From Planctomycetota bacterium (GTDB lineage: Bacteria > Planctomycetota > UBA1135 > UBA2386), in assembly GCA_016794035.1 (NCBI GenBank), contig JAEUHS010000052.1, positions 1-64,000 of the forward strand: a stretch of 64,000 nt of DNA. Reading direction: 5' to 3'. Below, piece after piece: positions 33,561 to 41,453 of the stretch. Position 1 is the stretch's first letter; every line of letters starts with the position of its first letter. The notes under the pieces were generated by a model that saw nothing but the letters and a program-made list of their open reading frames with translations, ran no database searches and had not been told where the DNA came from. The position numbers and the translations under genes are program-made.

Positions 33561-33738
33561 GGACAGCCTCCTCGATGGCGGCCGGCGGCCGCATCCGTGG
33601 TGAGCGTCGAAGAACCTGCGGGCCACCACACGTTGGTGGTGGACGAGCAGCCCCGGATAGTGAACCGCAGTGCGCCCCGGGAATGCCTACGCTGCTGTGG
33701 GCAGGGTCAGCGGCGAAAGAGCGCAGCCGGCCCGAGCG
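33561..33738 (-). other. Intercistronic gap with a small hairpin
   Basis: The 178-bp gap between the 13-heme and tetraheme genes holds no gene. CCACCA (33623-33628) and TGGTGG (33634-33639) can form a 6-bp stem. Without a T tract it is not a clear terminator. It could mark an RNA processing or attenuation site between the two halves of the operon, or it could be chance. Confidence 0.3.
33567..33572 (-). promoter_or_regulatory. Ribosome-binding site AGGAGG that selects a CTG start
   Basis: AGGAGG on the minus strand lies six bases before CTG at 33560, the best spacing for any start in this frame. It is the main reason for choosing that rare start over GTG at 33629. Confidence 0.65.
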
Positions 33739-34776
33739 TCACCGATGGCAGCTGTTGCAGTCGGAGCCGTTGTCGGCGTGCGGCAGCGGCTGGCCCATGC
33801 CGTGGCACTGGCGGCAGTTCATGCCGGCGGTGTGGTCGGCCGGCTTCGGCATCGCCGACTGGTGGCTCGGCGTGCTCTTGTGGCACGTGTAGCACTCGGT
33901 GTACTGCACCGGCAGGTGGCAGCCGACGCAGTGGTTGCTGGTGGTACCGCCGAACGAGCCGAAGTGGCTGATCGGCCGCGTCTCCTGATGGCACACGTCG
34001 CACGAGTCCGTGCGGTGGCAGGTGGCGCAGTTCTGCCGGTCCATGCGGGCGTGCAGCCCATGGCCGCGCCGCCGGAAGTAGTTGTCGTGGTTGTCCGGCG
34101 GCACCGACAGATGGCACGTCTTGCAGCTGGATTCGTCGTGGCACAGCGCGCAGTCGCTGACCGTCGCCTCGTCGTGCGCCCGCACGGTCTGACCGTGCAC
34201 CTTCTGCCACTGGAACGCGTGGGAGTCCGGCGCCACGTCGACGCGCAGACGCTGATGGCAGGTCGCGCAGTCGTTCGCCACCCGCTGCTCGCGGTGGCAG
34301 CTCTCGCAGTCCCGCATGTCGAGCGCGATGCGGCGGTCGACGTACTCGCTCGCCTCGATGCCGACGTGACAGATGTTGCACTCGATCGGCCTGGTCGCGT
34401 GCTGGCGGTGCGAGAACACGATCTCGTCGTCGAGCCGGCTCAGGTGCTGGGCCTTGTAGGTGTCGCCGTCGAACAGCACGTCGACCTTGCGCTCGGGTGG
34501 CTTGTCGGCGTCGAGGTTCTCGTGGCAGAGGTTGCAGGCGCCGCGCACGGGCATGCCTGGCGCGTCCTCGCTCTCCCAGTTCATGTGGCAGTCGCCGCAC
34601 TCGAGCCCTTCCTTCTGGTGCACCGCGTGACTGAAGCCGAACGGCCGGTCCTGCGGCGAGAACACCTGGAACAGGGCGCAGCCGGTGGCGGCGAGCCCCC
34701 ACAGCACCAGCAACATGCGGCGACCGGTCGTGCGGGTGGGGTTGCCGCCGCCCGCGTCGTGTGTCAGAAGCGCCAT
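33739..34776 (-). CDS. Thirteen-heme cytochrome c (MtrA-like electron-conduit candidate)
   Basis: The 345-residue protein contains thirteen CxxCH motifs, in order CGDCH, CNLCH, CNICH, CESCH, CATCH, CALCH, CKTCH, CATCH, CDVCH, CVGCH, CYTCH, CRQCH and CNSCH. That is about one haem per 26 residues, close to MtrA (ten haems in a similar size). Many non-motif histidines are available as distal ligands. The N-terminal hydrophobic stretch (LLVLWGLAATGC) contains a lipobox, so it may be lipid-anchored. The ATG at 34776 overlaps the porin stop by 13 bp; the Met at 34716 is an alternative. Next to a porin, it should form an outer-membrane electron wire of the MtrAB/PioAB type. Confidence 0.92.
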   Translation of the reverse strand: MALLTHDAGGGNPTRTTGRRMLLVLWGLAATGCALFQVFSPQDRPFGFSHAVHQKEGLECGDCHMNWESEDAPGMPVRGACNLCHENLDADKPPERKVDVLFDGDTYKAQHLSRLDDEIVFSHRQHATRPIECNICHVGIEASEYVDRRIALDMRDCESCHREQRVANDCATCHQRLRVDVAPDSHAFQWQKVHGQTVRAHDEATVSDCALCHDESSCKTCHLSVPPDNHDNYFRRRGHGLHARMDRQNCATCHRTDSCDVCHQETRPISHFGSFGGTTSNHCVGCHLPVQYTECYTCHKSTPSHQSAMPKPADHTAGMNCRQCHGMGQPLPHADNGSDCNSCHR

Positions 34777-36095
34777 GTGACCCCCAGGCGAAGACGGTAG
34801 TACTGGTCGATGTCGTCGTCCTCGACCTCGAAGTCGCCTTCGAGCGTCACCGCGTCGCTGGTCCTGTGCCGCAGCTTCCCGTACCAGGTGCGGACGTGGT
34901 CGCGCTCGCTGTTGGTGAACAGGTCGAACTTGTAGAGCGAGTAGTAGGTGCCGATCGACACCGTGCTCTTGCCGAGTTCGTAGGTGGCGTCGCCGCCCCA
35001 GCTGCGCACGAGCTGACCGTCGCTGTTCCACAGGTCGCCGGTGCCGCTCAGGGTCAGACCCTTCGGCCCCCAGTCGTGCAGGTTCACGGTCCCGTAGTAG
35101 TGGTCGTAGTCGCGGTTGTAGAAGCCGACGTCGCTGCGGTCGCGCACGCGCCGCAGATCCGTCGCCGCCTGCAGCTGCACCAGCTGCGAGACGTCCTTCG
35201 CCGCCAGCACGGACACCTGGTCGTAGGGCCGCAGCTCGTTGAGCGAGTTGAAGAACGGATCGGCCTCGAGCACCAGGTCGCCCTGGGAGCGCAGCAGCGC
35301 GTAGTAGGACGCCTGCAGCAGCAGACCCCAGTCGCTCTGGCGCCAGGTCGCCCGCGCGCGCGCGTCGCGATCCCGGTCGCCGATGCGTGAGTACTGCAGT
35401 TCGGTCTGCAGATGCTCGCCGAGGTCCTGCCAGAACCCGGCGGCGACCAGGTCGTCGCCCTGGCCCAGCAGACGGCCATCCTCCTCGATGTGCATGTAGT
35501 CGAGGCGGAATCGCCCGCGGCGCCACGGGCGCAGCTGCGCGTAGACGCCGCCGATGAGGTCGCCCGAGTGCGACGCCTCGTAGAGGTGCGTGGAGGCACC
35601 GGCGTAGGCGCCGACCTGGAACGCGAGGTCCCCGAACTCCGCCGACGTCACGTGCGCGCCGTCGAGGAAGGCGACCTCGGGAGTCTCGTAGATGGACTGC
35701 CTGCCGATGCGCACCAACGAGAAGCCGCCGAGGCGATGCAGGTCGACGTAGGCGTCGTAGACCAGGCCGTCGAGACGCTGACCGTAGGTGTCGCTGAGGC
35801 CCGTGAACGTGCCGTCGGTCCCGTCCATGTCGTAGGCGAGCCGGCCCATGAAGTGGGCGCTGACCGCGTGCCGTTCGGCATCGCCGGCATCGAGCGACAG
35901 CGTCGTCAGCAGATCGTTGTCGGTGTCGTCGCCGGTCCACCGCAGGTAGTAGCGCGACGTCAACCGACCGCGAACGAGCGCGGGCGGCGGCGGCGTGGTC
36001 GCCGCCGCGGCGGCCGCCGGCTGCTGCGGCGACGCCGGGTCCGGCCCCTGCGCGGCGAGCCCGGCACACGCCAGCACGGGCCCCAGCAGCAGCAT
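34764..36095 (-). CDS. Outer-membrane beta-barrel protein (porin of a porin-cytochrome conduit)
   Basis: The 443-residue product has a signal peptide (MLLLGPVLACAGLAAQ) and a Pro/Ala-rich linker. About 20 alternating amphipathic strands follow, rich in Tyr, Trp, Asp and Arg and without long hydrophobic helices. It ends in RLRLGVTWRF, with the C-terminal Phe required by the barrel-assembly machinery. The size is smaller than MtrB (about 28 strands) but fits other conduit porins. The ATG at 36095 is chosen because it begins the signal peptide. Its 3' end overlaps the 13-heme gene by 13 bp, which ties the two together. The 219 bp upstream hold no gene and should carry the operon promoter. Confidence 0.82.
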   Translation of the reverse strand: MLLLGPVLACAGLAAQGPDPASPQQPAAAAAATTPPPPALVRGRLTSRYYLRWTGDDTDNDLLTTLSLDAGDAERHAVSAHFMGRLAYDMDGTDGTFTGLSDTYGQRLDGLVYDAYVDLHRLGGFSLVRIGRQSIYETPEVAFLDGAHVTSAEFGDLAFQVGAYAGASTHLYEASHSGDLIGGVYAQLRPWRRGRFRLDYMHIEEDGRLLGQGDDLVAAGFWQDLGEHLQTELQYSRIGDRDRDARARATWRQSDWGLLLQASYYALLRSQGDLVLEADPFFNSLNELRPYDQVSVLAAKDVSQLVQLQAATDLRRVRDRSDVGFYNRDYDHYYGTVNLHDWGPKGLTLSGTGDLWNSDGQLVRSWGGDATYELGKSTVSIGTYYSLYKFDLFTNSERDHVRTWYGKLRHRTSDAVTLEGDFEVEDDDIDQYYRLRLGVTWRF

Positions 36096-36314
36096 CCCCG
36101 CGCGTCGGTGGGTCGCACCCGCGCACCACGCAGGGCGACGATCCGGCACCGGCGGAGCGACGATCGAGGTGGGCGGCGCCTGGTTCACGCCGCTGGAAGC
36201 TACGCGGAAGCCGCCGCCGATGCCGCCGCACAATGGCCCGAAAACGCGCCTACGAACTCGTTGGCGTCGCCCTACGCCGCCGGGCCACCGGCGACCGCGA
36301 TCGCCGCGGCGGTC

Positions 36315-36791
36315 TCAGCTCTCCATCGTCGCGTGCAGGAACCAGGCGTGCTTCTCGAACATCGTCACGATGCCCGTCAGGCCGTCGACGGTGTCGTCGT
36401 CCTTGTGCTCCAGGGCGATGTTGCGCGCCGCACGCACGCCGGCCAGGTAGGTCTCGATGCGCTCGGCGAGCAGGCGGACGTGCTCCATGTCCTTGGTCAC
36501 GTCCTGCGGGTAGTCGCTGAGCCGCGAGTGCTTGGCGACGTGGCGCGCGGTGCCGACCGCGAGGCTGCCGAGCGTGCGGACGCGCTCCGCGAGGTCGTCG
36601 TTCTGCGTCTGCAGATCGGTCGCGAACTGGTCGAACAGCGGGTGCAGGGCCGCGAACTGCGGCCCCTTGATGTTCCAATGCGCGACCTTGATCTGCGAGT
36701 GCAGGTCGATGCCGTCGGTCAGCACCGGCAGCAGCGCGTCACAGATCTTCTTGCGGACGTCGGCGGGAATCTGGCTCGGGGAGTTCTTCAT
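36315..36791 (-). CDS. dps: Dps-type DNA-binding ferritin
   Basis: The 158-residue protein has the Dps core. The ferroxidase-site signature includes HSQIKVAHWNIKGPQF and a spaced Asp/Glu pair in FDQFATDLQTQNDDLAERV near residue 60-75. Dps proteins form 12-mers that oxidise and store iron with hydrogen peroxide and protect DNA under stress. The ATG at 36791 has a good AGGAGA ribosome-binding site. It is 56 bp after a Fur-family regulator gene on the same strand and probably lies in its regulon. The N-terminal tail (KNSPSQIPADVRKKI) has a few lysines, so DNA binding is possible but not assured. Confidence 0.93.
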   Translation of the reverse strand: MKNSPSQIPADVRKKICDALLPVLTDGIDLHSQIKVAHWNIKGPQFAALHPLFDQFATDLQTQNDDLAERVRTLGSLAVGTARHVAKHSRLSDYPQDVTKDMEHVRLLAERIETYLAGVRAARNIALEHKDDDTVDGLTGIVTMFEKHAWFLHATMES

Positions 36792-36847
36792 GTCGTCTCC
36801 TGGGTCTCGTGGGGGGAATCGTCGGGGAGTGGCGTCTGGATGCGCGG

Positions 36848-37261
36848 TCAGCCGCGGGTGCGTCGCCCGCGCACGACGACCATGTATTCGCGCACGTCGA
36901 CGCCCTCGAGCTGGTCGACCTTGCCGACCCGCAGCGCGGACCACGGGATGTCCTCGATCCGGCCGGTCACGTCGTCGACGAAGTGGTGGTGCGGGGCCAC
37001 GTGCGGGTCGAACACGACGCAGCCTTCGGCCAGCACCAGCTGCCGCAACAGCCCGTGTTCGGTGAACAGCTGCAGCGTGTTGTAGACCGTCGCGCGCGAG
37101 ACCATCGGGAAGTCGGTCTTGACCCGCTGCCAGACCTCGTCCGCCGACGGATGCTCGCTGGTCGCCAGCACGTAGCCGGCGATGGCGACGCGCTGCGCCG
37201 ACGGCCGGATGCCGGCGCGTTCGAGGCGGTCGATCAGGTCGGCGGCGGTGGTCTTGCTCAT
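36848..37261 (-). CDS. Fur-family (PerR/Irr-like) metal- or peroxide-responsive regulator
   Basis: The 137-residue protein has the winged-helix of the Fur family (IRPSAQRVAIAGYVL, FPMVSRATVYNTLQLF) and the metal-site HHH motif in PHHHFVDDVTGRIEDIPW. The Cys-x2-Cys pairs of the structural zinc site in classic Fur/PerR are missing. PerR/Irr-like family members without them exist. Its place before dps suggests a peroxide or iron response. The ATG at 37261 is 13 bp from a palindrome (37274-37292) that should be its own operator. The upstream extension to 37333 has no family support. Confidence 0.9.
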   Translation of the reverse strand: MSKTTAADLIDRLERAGIRPSAQRVAIAGYVLATSEHPSADEVWQRVKTDFPMVSRATVYNTLQLFTEHGLLRQLVLAEGCVVFDPHVAPHHHFVDDVTGRIEDIPWSALRVGKVDQLEGVDVREYMVVVRGRRTRG

Positions 37262-37273
37262 CGTTCCTGCTCT

Positions 37274-37292
37274 ATTTAGACTATGTCTAAAT
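37274..37292. promoter_or_regulatory. Perfect palindrome, probable Fur/PerR-family operator
   Basis: ATTTAGACTATGTCTAAAT is an 8-base inverted repeat around a TAT centre in strongly AT-rich sequence that stands out from the GC-rich surroundings. It lies just upstream of the Fur-family regulator gene and resembles PerR/Irr-type boxes (TTAGA-n-TCTAA cores). It is likely an autoregulatory operator overlapping the promoter of the regulator-dps unit. Confidence 0.8.
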
Positions 37293-37369
37293 ATCGGCGA
37301 TGTCAAGATCAGCACGAGGCGCCCCGGGCCCACCCGCCGACGGCAGCGGTTGTCGTCCGCGCGGCCGGA

Positions 37370-37942
37370 TCAGCCGCCGAGCCGCTCGGCCGTGTGCACC
37401 AGCCGCTGCAGCACCTTCTGCACGCCGGCCATGTGCCTGCCGTCCAGCAGCGCACCGTCGGGCCCGAACGCGCTCGCGGCGCCGCCGAGCGCGAACTGCT
37501 CGGTGATCACCAGCAGACCGAGGTTCATCAGGATCTGGCGCAGATGCACGAGACCGCGCAGGCCGCCGAGCGCGCCCGGCGAACTCGACAGCAACCCGGC
37601 GACCTTGCCCTGGAACACCGACACGCCGGGCTCCGGCGCGTGCGGCCGCGACAGCCAGTCGAGCGTGTTCTTCAGCACGGCGGGGATCGAGGCGTTGTAC
37701 TCCGGCGACACGACCAGCAGCGCGTCGTGCTGCTGCACGACGGCGCGCAGCCGCACCGCCGCCGCGGGCAGCCCATCGGCCGCCTCGAGGTCGCCGTCGT
37801 AGAGCGGCATCGCGTAGTCGCGCAGGTCGATGCAGGTCGCAGCGGTGCCGTTCGCCTCGGCGAGCTGGCAGGCGGCGCGCGCGAGTTGCTTGCTGAACGC
37901 GCCCGTGCGCAGCGAACCGGGCACGCAGAGGAGCTTCGTCAT
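37370..37942 (-). CDS. NADPH-dependent FMN reductase
   Basis: The 190-residue flavodoxin-fold protein begins MTKLLCVPGSLRTGAFSKQLA, the usual phosphate-binding motif of the FMN_red family. It has VVSPEYNASIPAVLKNTLDW near residues 77-96 (flavin ring binding) and a GLLSSSPGALGGLR loop. It reduces FMN or other quinone/azo-type acceptors with NAD(P)H in the cytoplasm. Its ATG overlaps the stop of the Aas-like gene (ATGA at 37939-37942), so it is translated after it. Substrate preference and any link with the acyltransferase are unknown. Confidence 0.9.
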   Translation of the reverse strand: MTKLLCVPGSLRTGAFSKQLARAACQLAEANGTAATCIDLRDYAMPLYDGDLEAADGLPAAAVRLRAVVQQHDALLVVSPEYNASIPAVLKNTLDWLSRPHAPEPGVSVFQGKVAGLLSSSPGALGGLRGLVHLRQILMNLGLLVITEQFALGGAASAFGPDGALLDGRHMAGVQKVLQRLVHTAERLGG

Positions 37943-40900
37943 TCGGCGGCGATCGTAGTCCCGGCCGCTTCCAGGCAAAGCTCCTTCACGCGACGCAGGT
38001 CGAGCTTGCCGGTGCCGAGCAGCGGCAGCGCCGCCACCTGCACGAACTGGTCGGCGCGCGGCACGAACAGCGCCGGCAGGCCGCGCGTCGTCAGCTGCTG
38101 CAGCACGGCCTTGCGCTGCGGTTCGTCGAGCGTGGTCAGCACCATCAGGCGCTCGCCCTTGCGCGGGTCGGGCACGCCGCAGACCGCGAACGCGCGCTGC
38201 TCGCCGCCGAAGCACTGCTGCAGGTGCTCCTCGACGGTGCCGTGCGGCACCATCTCGCCGCCGATCTTGCTGAAGCGCGACAGGCGGTCGGTCAGGAACA
38301 GGAACCCGTCCTCGTCGAGACGGCCGATGTCGCCGGTGACGTAGCTGCCCTCGTGCAGCGCCGCGGCGGTCAGATCGTCGCGGCCCAGGTAGCCGCGCAT
38401 CACGTTCGCGCCGCGCACCAGCACCAGCCCCGGTTCGCCGGCCGGCAGCGGTCGCCGGGTCTCGGGATCGACGATGGCCACCGCGACGCCGGGCAACGGC
38501 CGCCCCACCGAACCGCGGCGCGAACCCGCCTGGTAGAAACCCGCGGCGCGGTAGCCCGGCGTGCTGACGGCGACGACCGGCGCACACTCGGTGCAGCCGT
38601 AACCCTGCACCGGCCGGATGCCGAAGCGGTCGGCGAACGCATCGGCCAGCGTCTCGGTCAGCTTCTCGGCGCCGGTCAGCACGACGCGCAGCGAACCGAA
38701 CTGCCCCGGCTCGCAGCGCCGGTGGTAGAGCTGCAGGAACGTCGGCGTCGCCAGCAGGATCGTCGCGCGGTGCCGCGCGACCAGGTCGCCGACCGCGGCC
38801 GCGTCGAGCGGGTTGGGATGGAACACGATGCCGGCGCCCTGCTGCAGGCCGTACCACAGCGCCAGGTTGCCGAACGAGTGGAACAGCGGCAGCACGCCGA
38901 CGAGGCGGTCCTCGTGCTCGAGCGGGATCACCTGCGCCACGCCGTCGCAGTTGGCCTGCACGTTCGTGTGCGTCAGTTCGATGCCCTTCGGCTCGCCGGT
39001 GCTGCCGCTGCTGAAGATGACGACCGCGGTGTCGGTGCTGGCGACCGGCCGCACGGCGCCGCAGGCACGTTCGAGCGAGCCGAGCGGCAGCACGAGCGCC
39101 GACAGCGCCGCGCGCAGGCGTTCTCCACGACCGACGTTCGCGAGCACGTCTTCGAGCAGCACCAGCTCGACGTCGGGCGGCAGCTGCAGCGGCACACGTT
39201 CGAGGAACGCGCGCGACGTCAGCACCGTGCGCAGCGAGGCCTGTCGCACGCTCGAGGCGAACGACGCGGCGCCGACCGTGTAGTTCAGCGGCACCGCGAC
39301 CCGCCCAGCGAGGCTGGCGGCGATGCCGGCCAGCGCGCCGGCGATCGACGGCGGCAGCAGGATGCCGACGCGCTGCTGTCCGGCCCACGACACGCGCAAC
39401 CGCCGCGCCAGCACGACGGCGGCGGCGAGCGCGCCCAGCCGCGACAGGTGCCGGCCCTGCGTGTCGGCCAGCGCCGCTCGCCACGGCGCGCGGCGCACGC
39501 GGCGCACGAACGCGTGGTGCAGCGGCCGCAGCTCGCGCGCGCGCAGCCGGAAGGCCCGCTCGGCCAGCAACTCGACGCGGCGACGCACCGCCTCGGGCGG
39601 CGTCGTGTTGTCGACGGCGTGGTCGAACGACACCGTCACCGGACACGGCACCTGCGTCGGCCACCACTGCAGGCGCCCCTGCCGCGCGCTGAGCAGGCCG
39701 CCGTAGACGCGGTCGAGGTGCACCGGCACGATCCTGGCGCTGCGCCCCTTGACGATGCGCTGCAGACCGCGCCGGAACGGCAGCGTGCTGCCCATGCGCG
39801 AGATCTCCCCCTCGGCGAACAGGCAGACCAGTTCGCCGGCGTCGAGCGCTGCGCCGGCGTCGCGCAGCGCGCGCAGCAGCACGCGCGGCCCGCCGCCGCC
39901 GCTGATCGGGATCGCCCGCATCGCACGCAGGAACGGCTTCAGGTACCAGCGTTCGTACCAGTACTGCTCGACGACGAACCGGATCGGGCGATCGGTCGCC
40001 GCCAGCAGGAACAGCGCGTCGAGGAACGACACGTGGTTGGGCACCAGCAGGGCGCCGCCGGTCTCCGGCACGTGGCGCGCGCCGAGCACGCGCACGCGGT
40101 AGAGCGAGTGCGCCGCGAGGATCACGAACAGCCGCAGCAGCGCCTCCGGCAGCAGCCAGATCGCCCACCCGGTCGCGACCAGCGTCAGCCCGGCGGCGAC
40201 GACGAGGATCGTCGCGACGTCGGCGCCGAGATTCGCCAGCAGCAGGCACCCGAAGGTGCCGGCCAGGATGCCCGCGAACGACAGGCCGTTGACCAGCGCG
40301 ATCACGGCGCCGCGCCGCGCGGCCGGTGCGCGCCACTGCAGCAGCGCGTTCAGCGGCACGACGACGAAGCCGCTGGCGACGCCGAGCAGCGACATCAGCA
40401 CGAACGTGCCGACCCGCCCCGGCACCAGCAGCCCCATCGCGCCGGTGCCGAACGCCAGGCCCAGCGCACCGAGCGGGATCAGCCCGGTCTCGACCTTGCC
40501 GTCGGCGATGCGGCCGGCGAGCAGCGAGCCCGCACCGACGCCGATCGCGAACAGCGCGTAGGGCACGCCCGAACAGGTGTCGTCGAGCAGCAGCACCTGC
40601 TTGCCGTAGATCAGCACGTCCTGCCCGAGCAGGCTGGCCAGGCCCCAGAACACCACCGAGCCCAGCATCGCCAGCCACAGCACGCGGTCGGCCCGCAGCG
40701 CGCGCCAGGCGGCCGCCAGCGTCGGCCCGAACGGTTCCGCGCTGCCGCTCGGCGCCACGCGCGGCAACGACAACGACGCCACCAGCCCCACCACCGCGAG
40801 CGCGGTCAGCAGCGCGCCGGCGAGCCAGACCCGGGCACCGCAGGCGTCGAGCAGCAGGCCGCCGGCGACGGTGCCGAGGATGATCGCCAGGAAGCTCGCC

Positions 40901-41364
40901 GCCTCGAGCCGCCCGTTCGCGCCCGAGAGCTGCTCGTGCGGCAGGATCTCCGGCAGGATGCCGTACTTGGCCGGCGCGAACAGCGCGCTCTGCGCGCCCA
41001 TGCCCGCCAGCACGACCAGCGGCAGCCAGCCGTCCGGCGCCAGCCACAGCGCCACGGTGCCGGCGAGCATCAGCAGCACCTCGGCGAACTTGGTCCAGAC
41101 CACCAGCGAGCGCTTGCCGACCCGGTCGCCGAGCGCCATCGCCGGCAGGCAGAACAGCATCAGCGGCAGCGTGAACACCGCCGTCGCCAACGTCGTCGCC
41201 GTCTGCTTCGCCGACTCGCCCTGCTCGCCCGCCGCGGCGATCGCCAGCAGCACGAGCAGCATCTTGAACGCGTTGTCGTTGAAGGCGCCGAAGAACTGCG
41301 CGATCAGCAGGCCGCGGATGCGCGGGGCCGGGGTCGGCAACGGGTCGGTGGCGGTCTCGGTCAT
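37939..41364 (-). CDS. aas: Trifunctional MFS lysolipid transporter / acyltransferase / acyl-ACP ligase (Aas-like)
   Basis: The 1141-residue protein fuses three parts. Residues 1-420 form an LplT-like MFS transporter with about 12 membrane segments (LIAQFFGAFNDNAFKMLLVL near the start). Residues 420-640 form a PlsC-type acyltransferase with NHVSFLDALFL (HxxxxD type) and the EGEISRMG motif. Residues 650-1140 form an AMP-binding acyl ligase with VIFSSGSTGEPKGIELTH and GYGCTECAPVVAVS. Such fusions take up lysophospholipids and re-acylate them with an activated fatty acid. The start at 41364 begins the conserved MFS core; an in-frame ATG at 41415 also exists. It is divergent from a LysR gene, 89 bp away. 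Confidence 0.92.
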   Translation of the reverse strand: MTETATDPLPTPAPRIRGLLIAQFFGAFNDNAFKMLLVLLAIAAAGEQGESAKQTATTLATAVFTLPLMLFCLPAMALGDRVGKRSLVVWTKFAEVLLMLAGTVALWLAPDGWLPLVVLAGMGAQSALFAPAKYGILPEILPHEQLSGANGRLEAASFLAIILGTVAGGLLLDACGARVWLAGALLTALAVVGLVASLSLPRVAPSGSAEPFGPTLAAAWRALRADRVLWLAMLGSVVFWGLASLLGQDVLIYGKQVLLLDDTCSGVPYALFAIGVGAGSLLAGRIADGKVETGLIPLGALGLAFGTGAMGLLVPGRVGTFVLMSLLGVASGFVVVPLNALLQWRAPAARRGAVIALVNGLSFAGILAGTFGCLLLANLGADVATILVVAAGLTLVATGWAIWLLPEALLRLFVILAAHSLYRVRVLGARHVPETGGALLVPNHVSFLDALFLLAATDRPIRFVVEQYWYERWYLKPFLRAMRAIPISGGGGPRVLLRALRDAGAALDAGELVCLFAEGEISRMGSTLPFRRGLQRIVKGRSARIVPVHLDRVYGGLLSARQGRLQWWPTQVPCPVTVSFDHAVDNTTPPEAVRRRVELLAERAFRLRARELRPLHHAFVRRVRRAPWRAALADTQGRHLSRLGALAAAVVLARRLRVSWAGQQRVGILLPPSIAGALAGIAASLAGRVAVPLNYTVGAASFASSVRQASLRTVLTSRAFLERVPLQLPPDVELVLLEDVLANVGRGERLRAALSALVLPLGSLERACGAVRPVASTDTAVVIFSSGSTGEPKGIELTHTNVQANCDGVAQVIPLEHEDRLVGVLPLFHSFGNLALWYGLQQGAGIVFHPNPLDAAAVGDLVARHRATILLATPTFLQLYHRRCEPGQFGSLRVVLTGAEKLTETLADAFADRFGIRPVQGYGCTECAPVVAVSTPGYRAAGFYQAGSRRGSVGRPLPGVAVAIVDPETRRPLPAGEPGLVLVRGANVMRGYLGRDDLTAAALHEGSYVTGDIGRLDEDGFLFLTDRLSRFSKIGGEMVPHGTVEEHLQQCFGGEQRAFAVCGVPDPRKGERLMVLTTLDEPQRKAVLQQLTTRGLPALFVPRADQFVQVAALPLLGTGKLDLRRVKELCLEAAGTTIAAE

Positions 41365-41453
41365 GGGCAGGCTCGCTGGCACAGGCGAAGTATCGCCGCC
41401 GCGTTCGTTCCACATGAGGAAGTTGTGCTGCAGGCTTCGATAAGCTGTGCTTC

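Noticed and set aside
30846-36095. Alternative complex III or a nitrite-reductase (Nrf) operon
   Set aside because: ActB-type molybdoenzyme-like and other Act subunits are missing, and there is no NrfA with a CxxCK haem site, while a porin is present.
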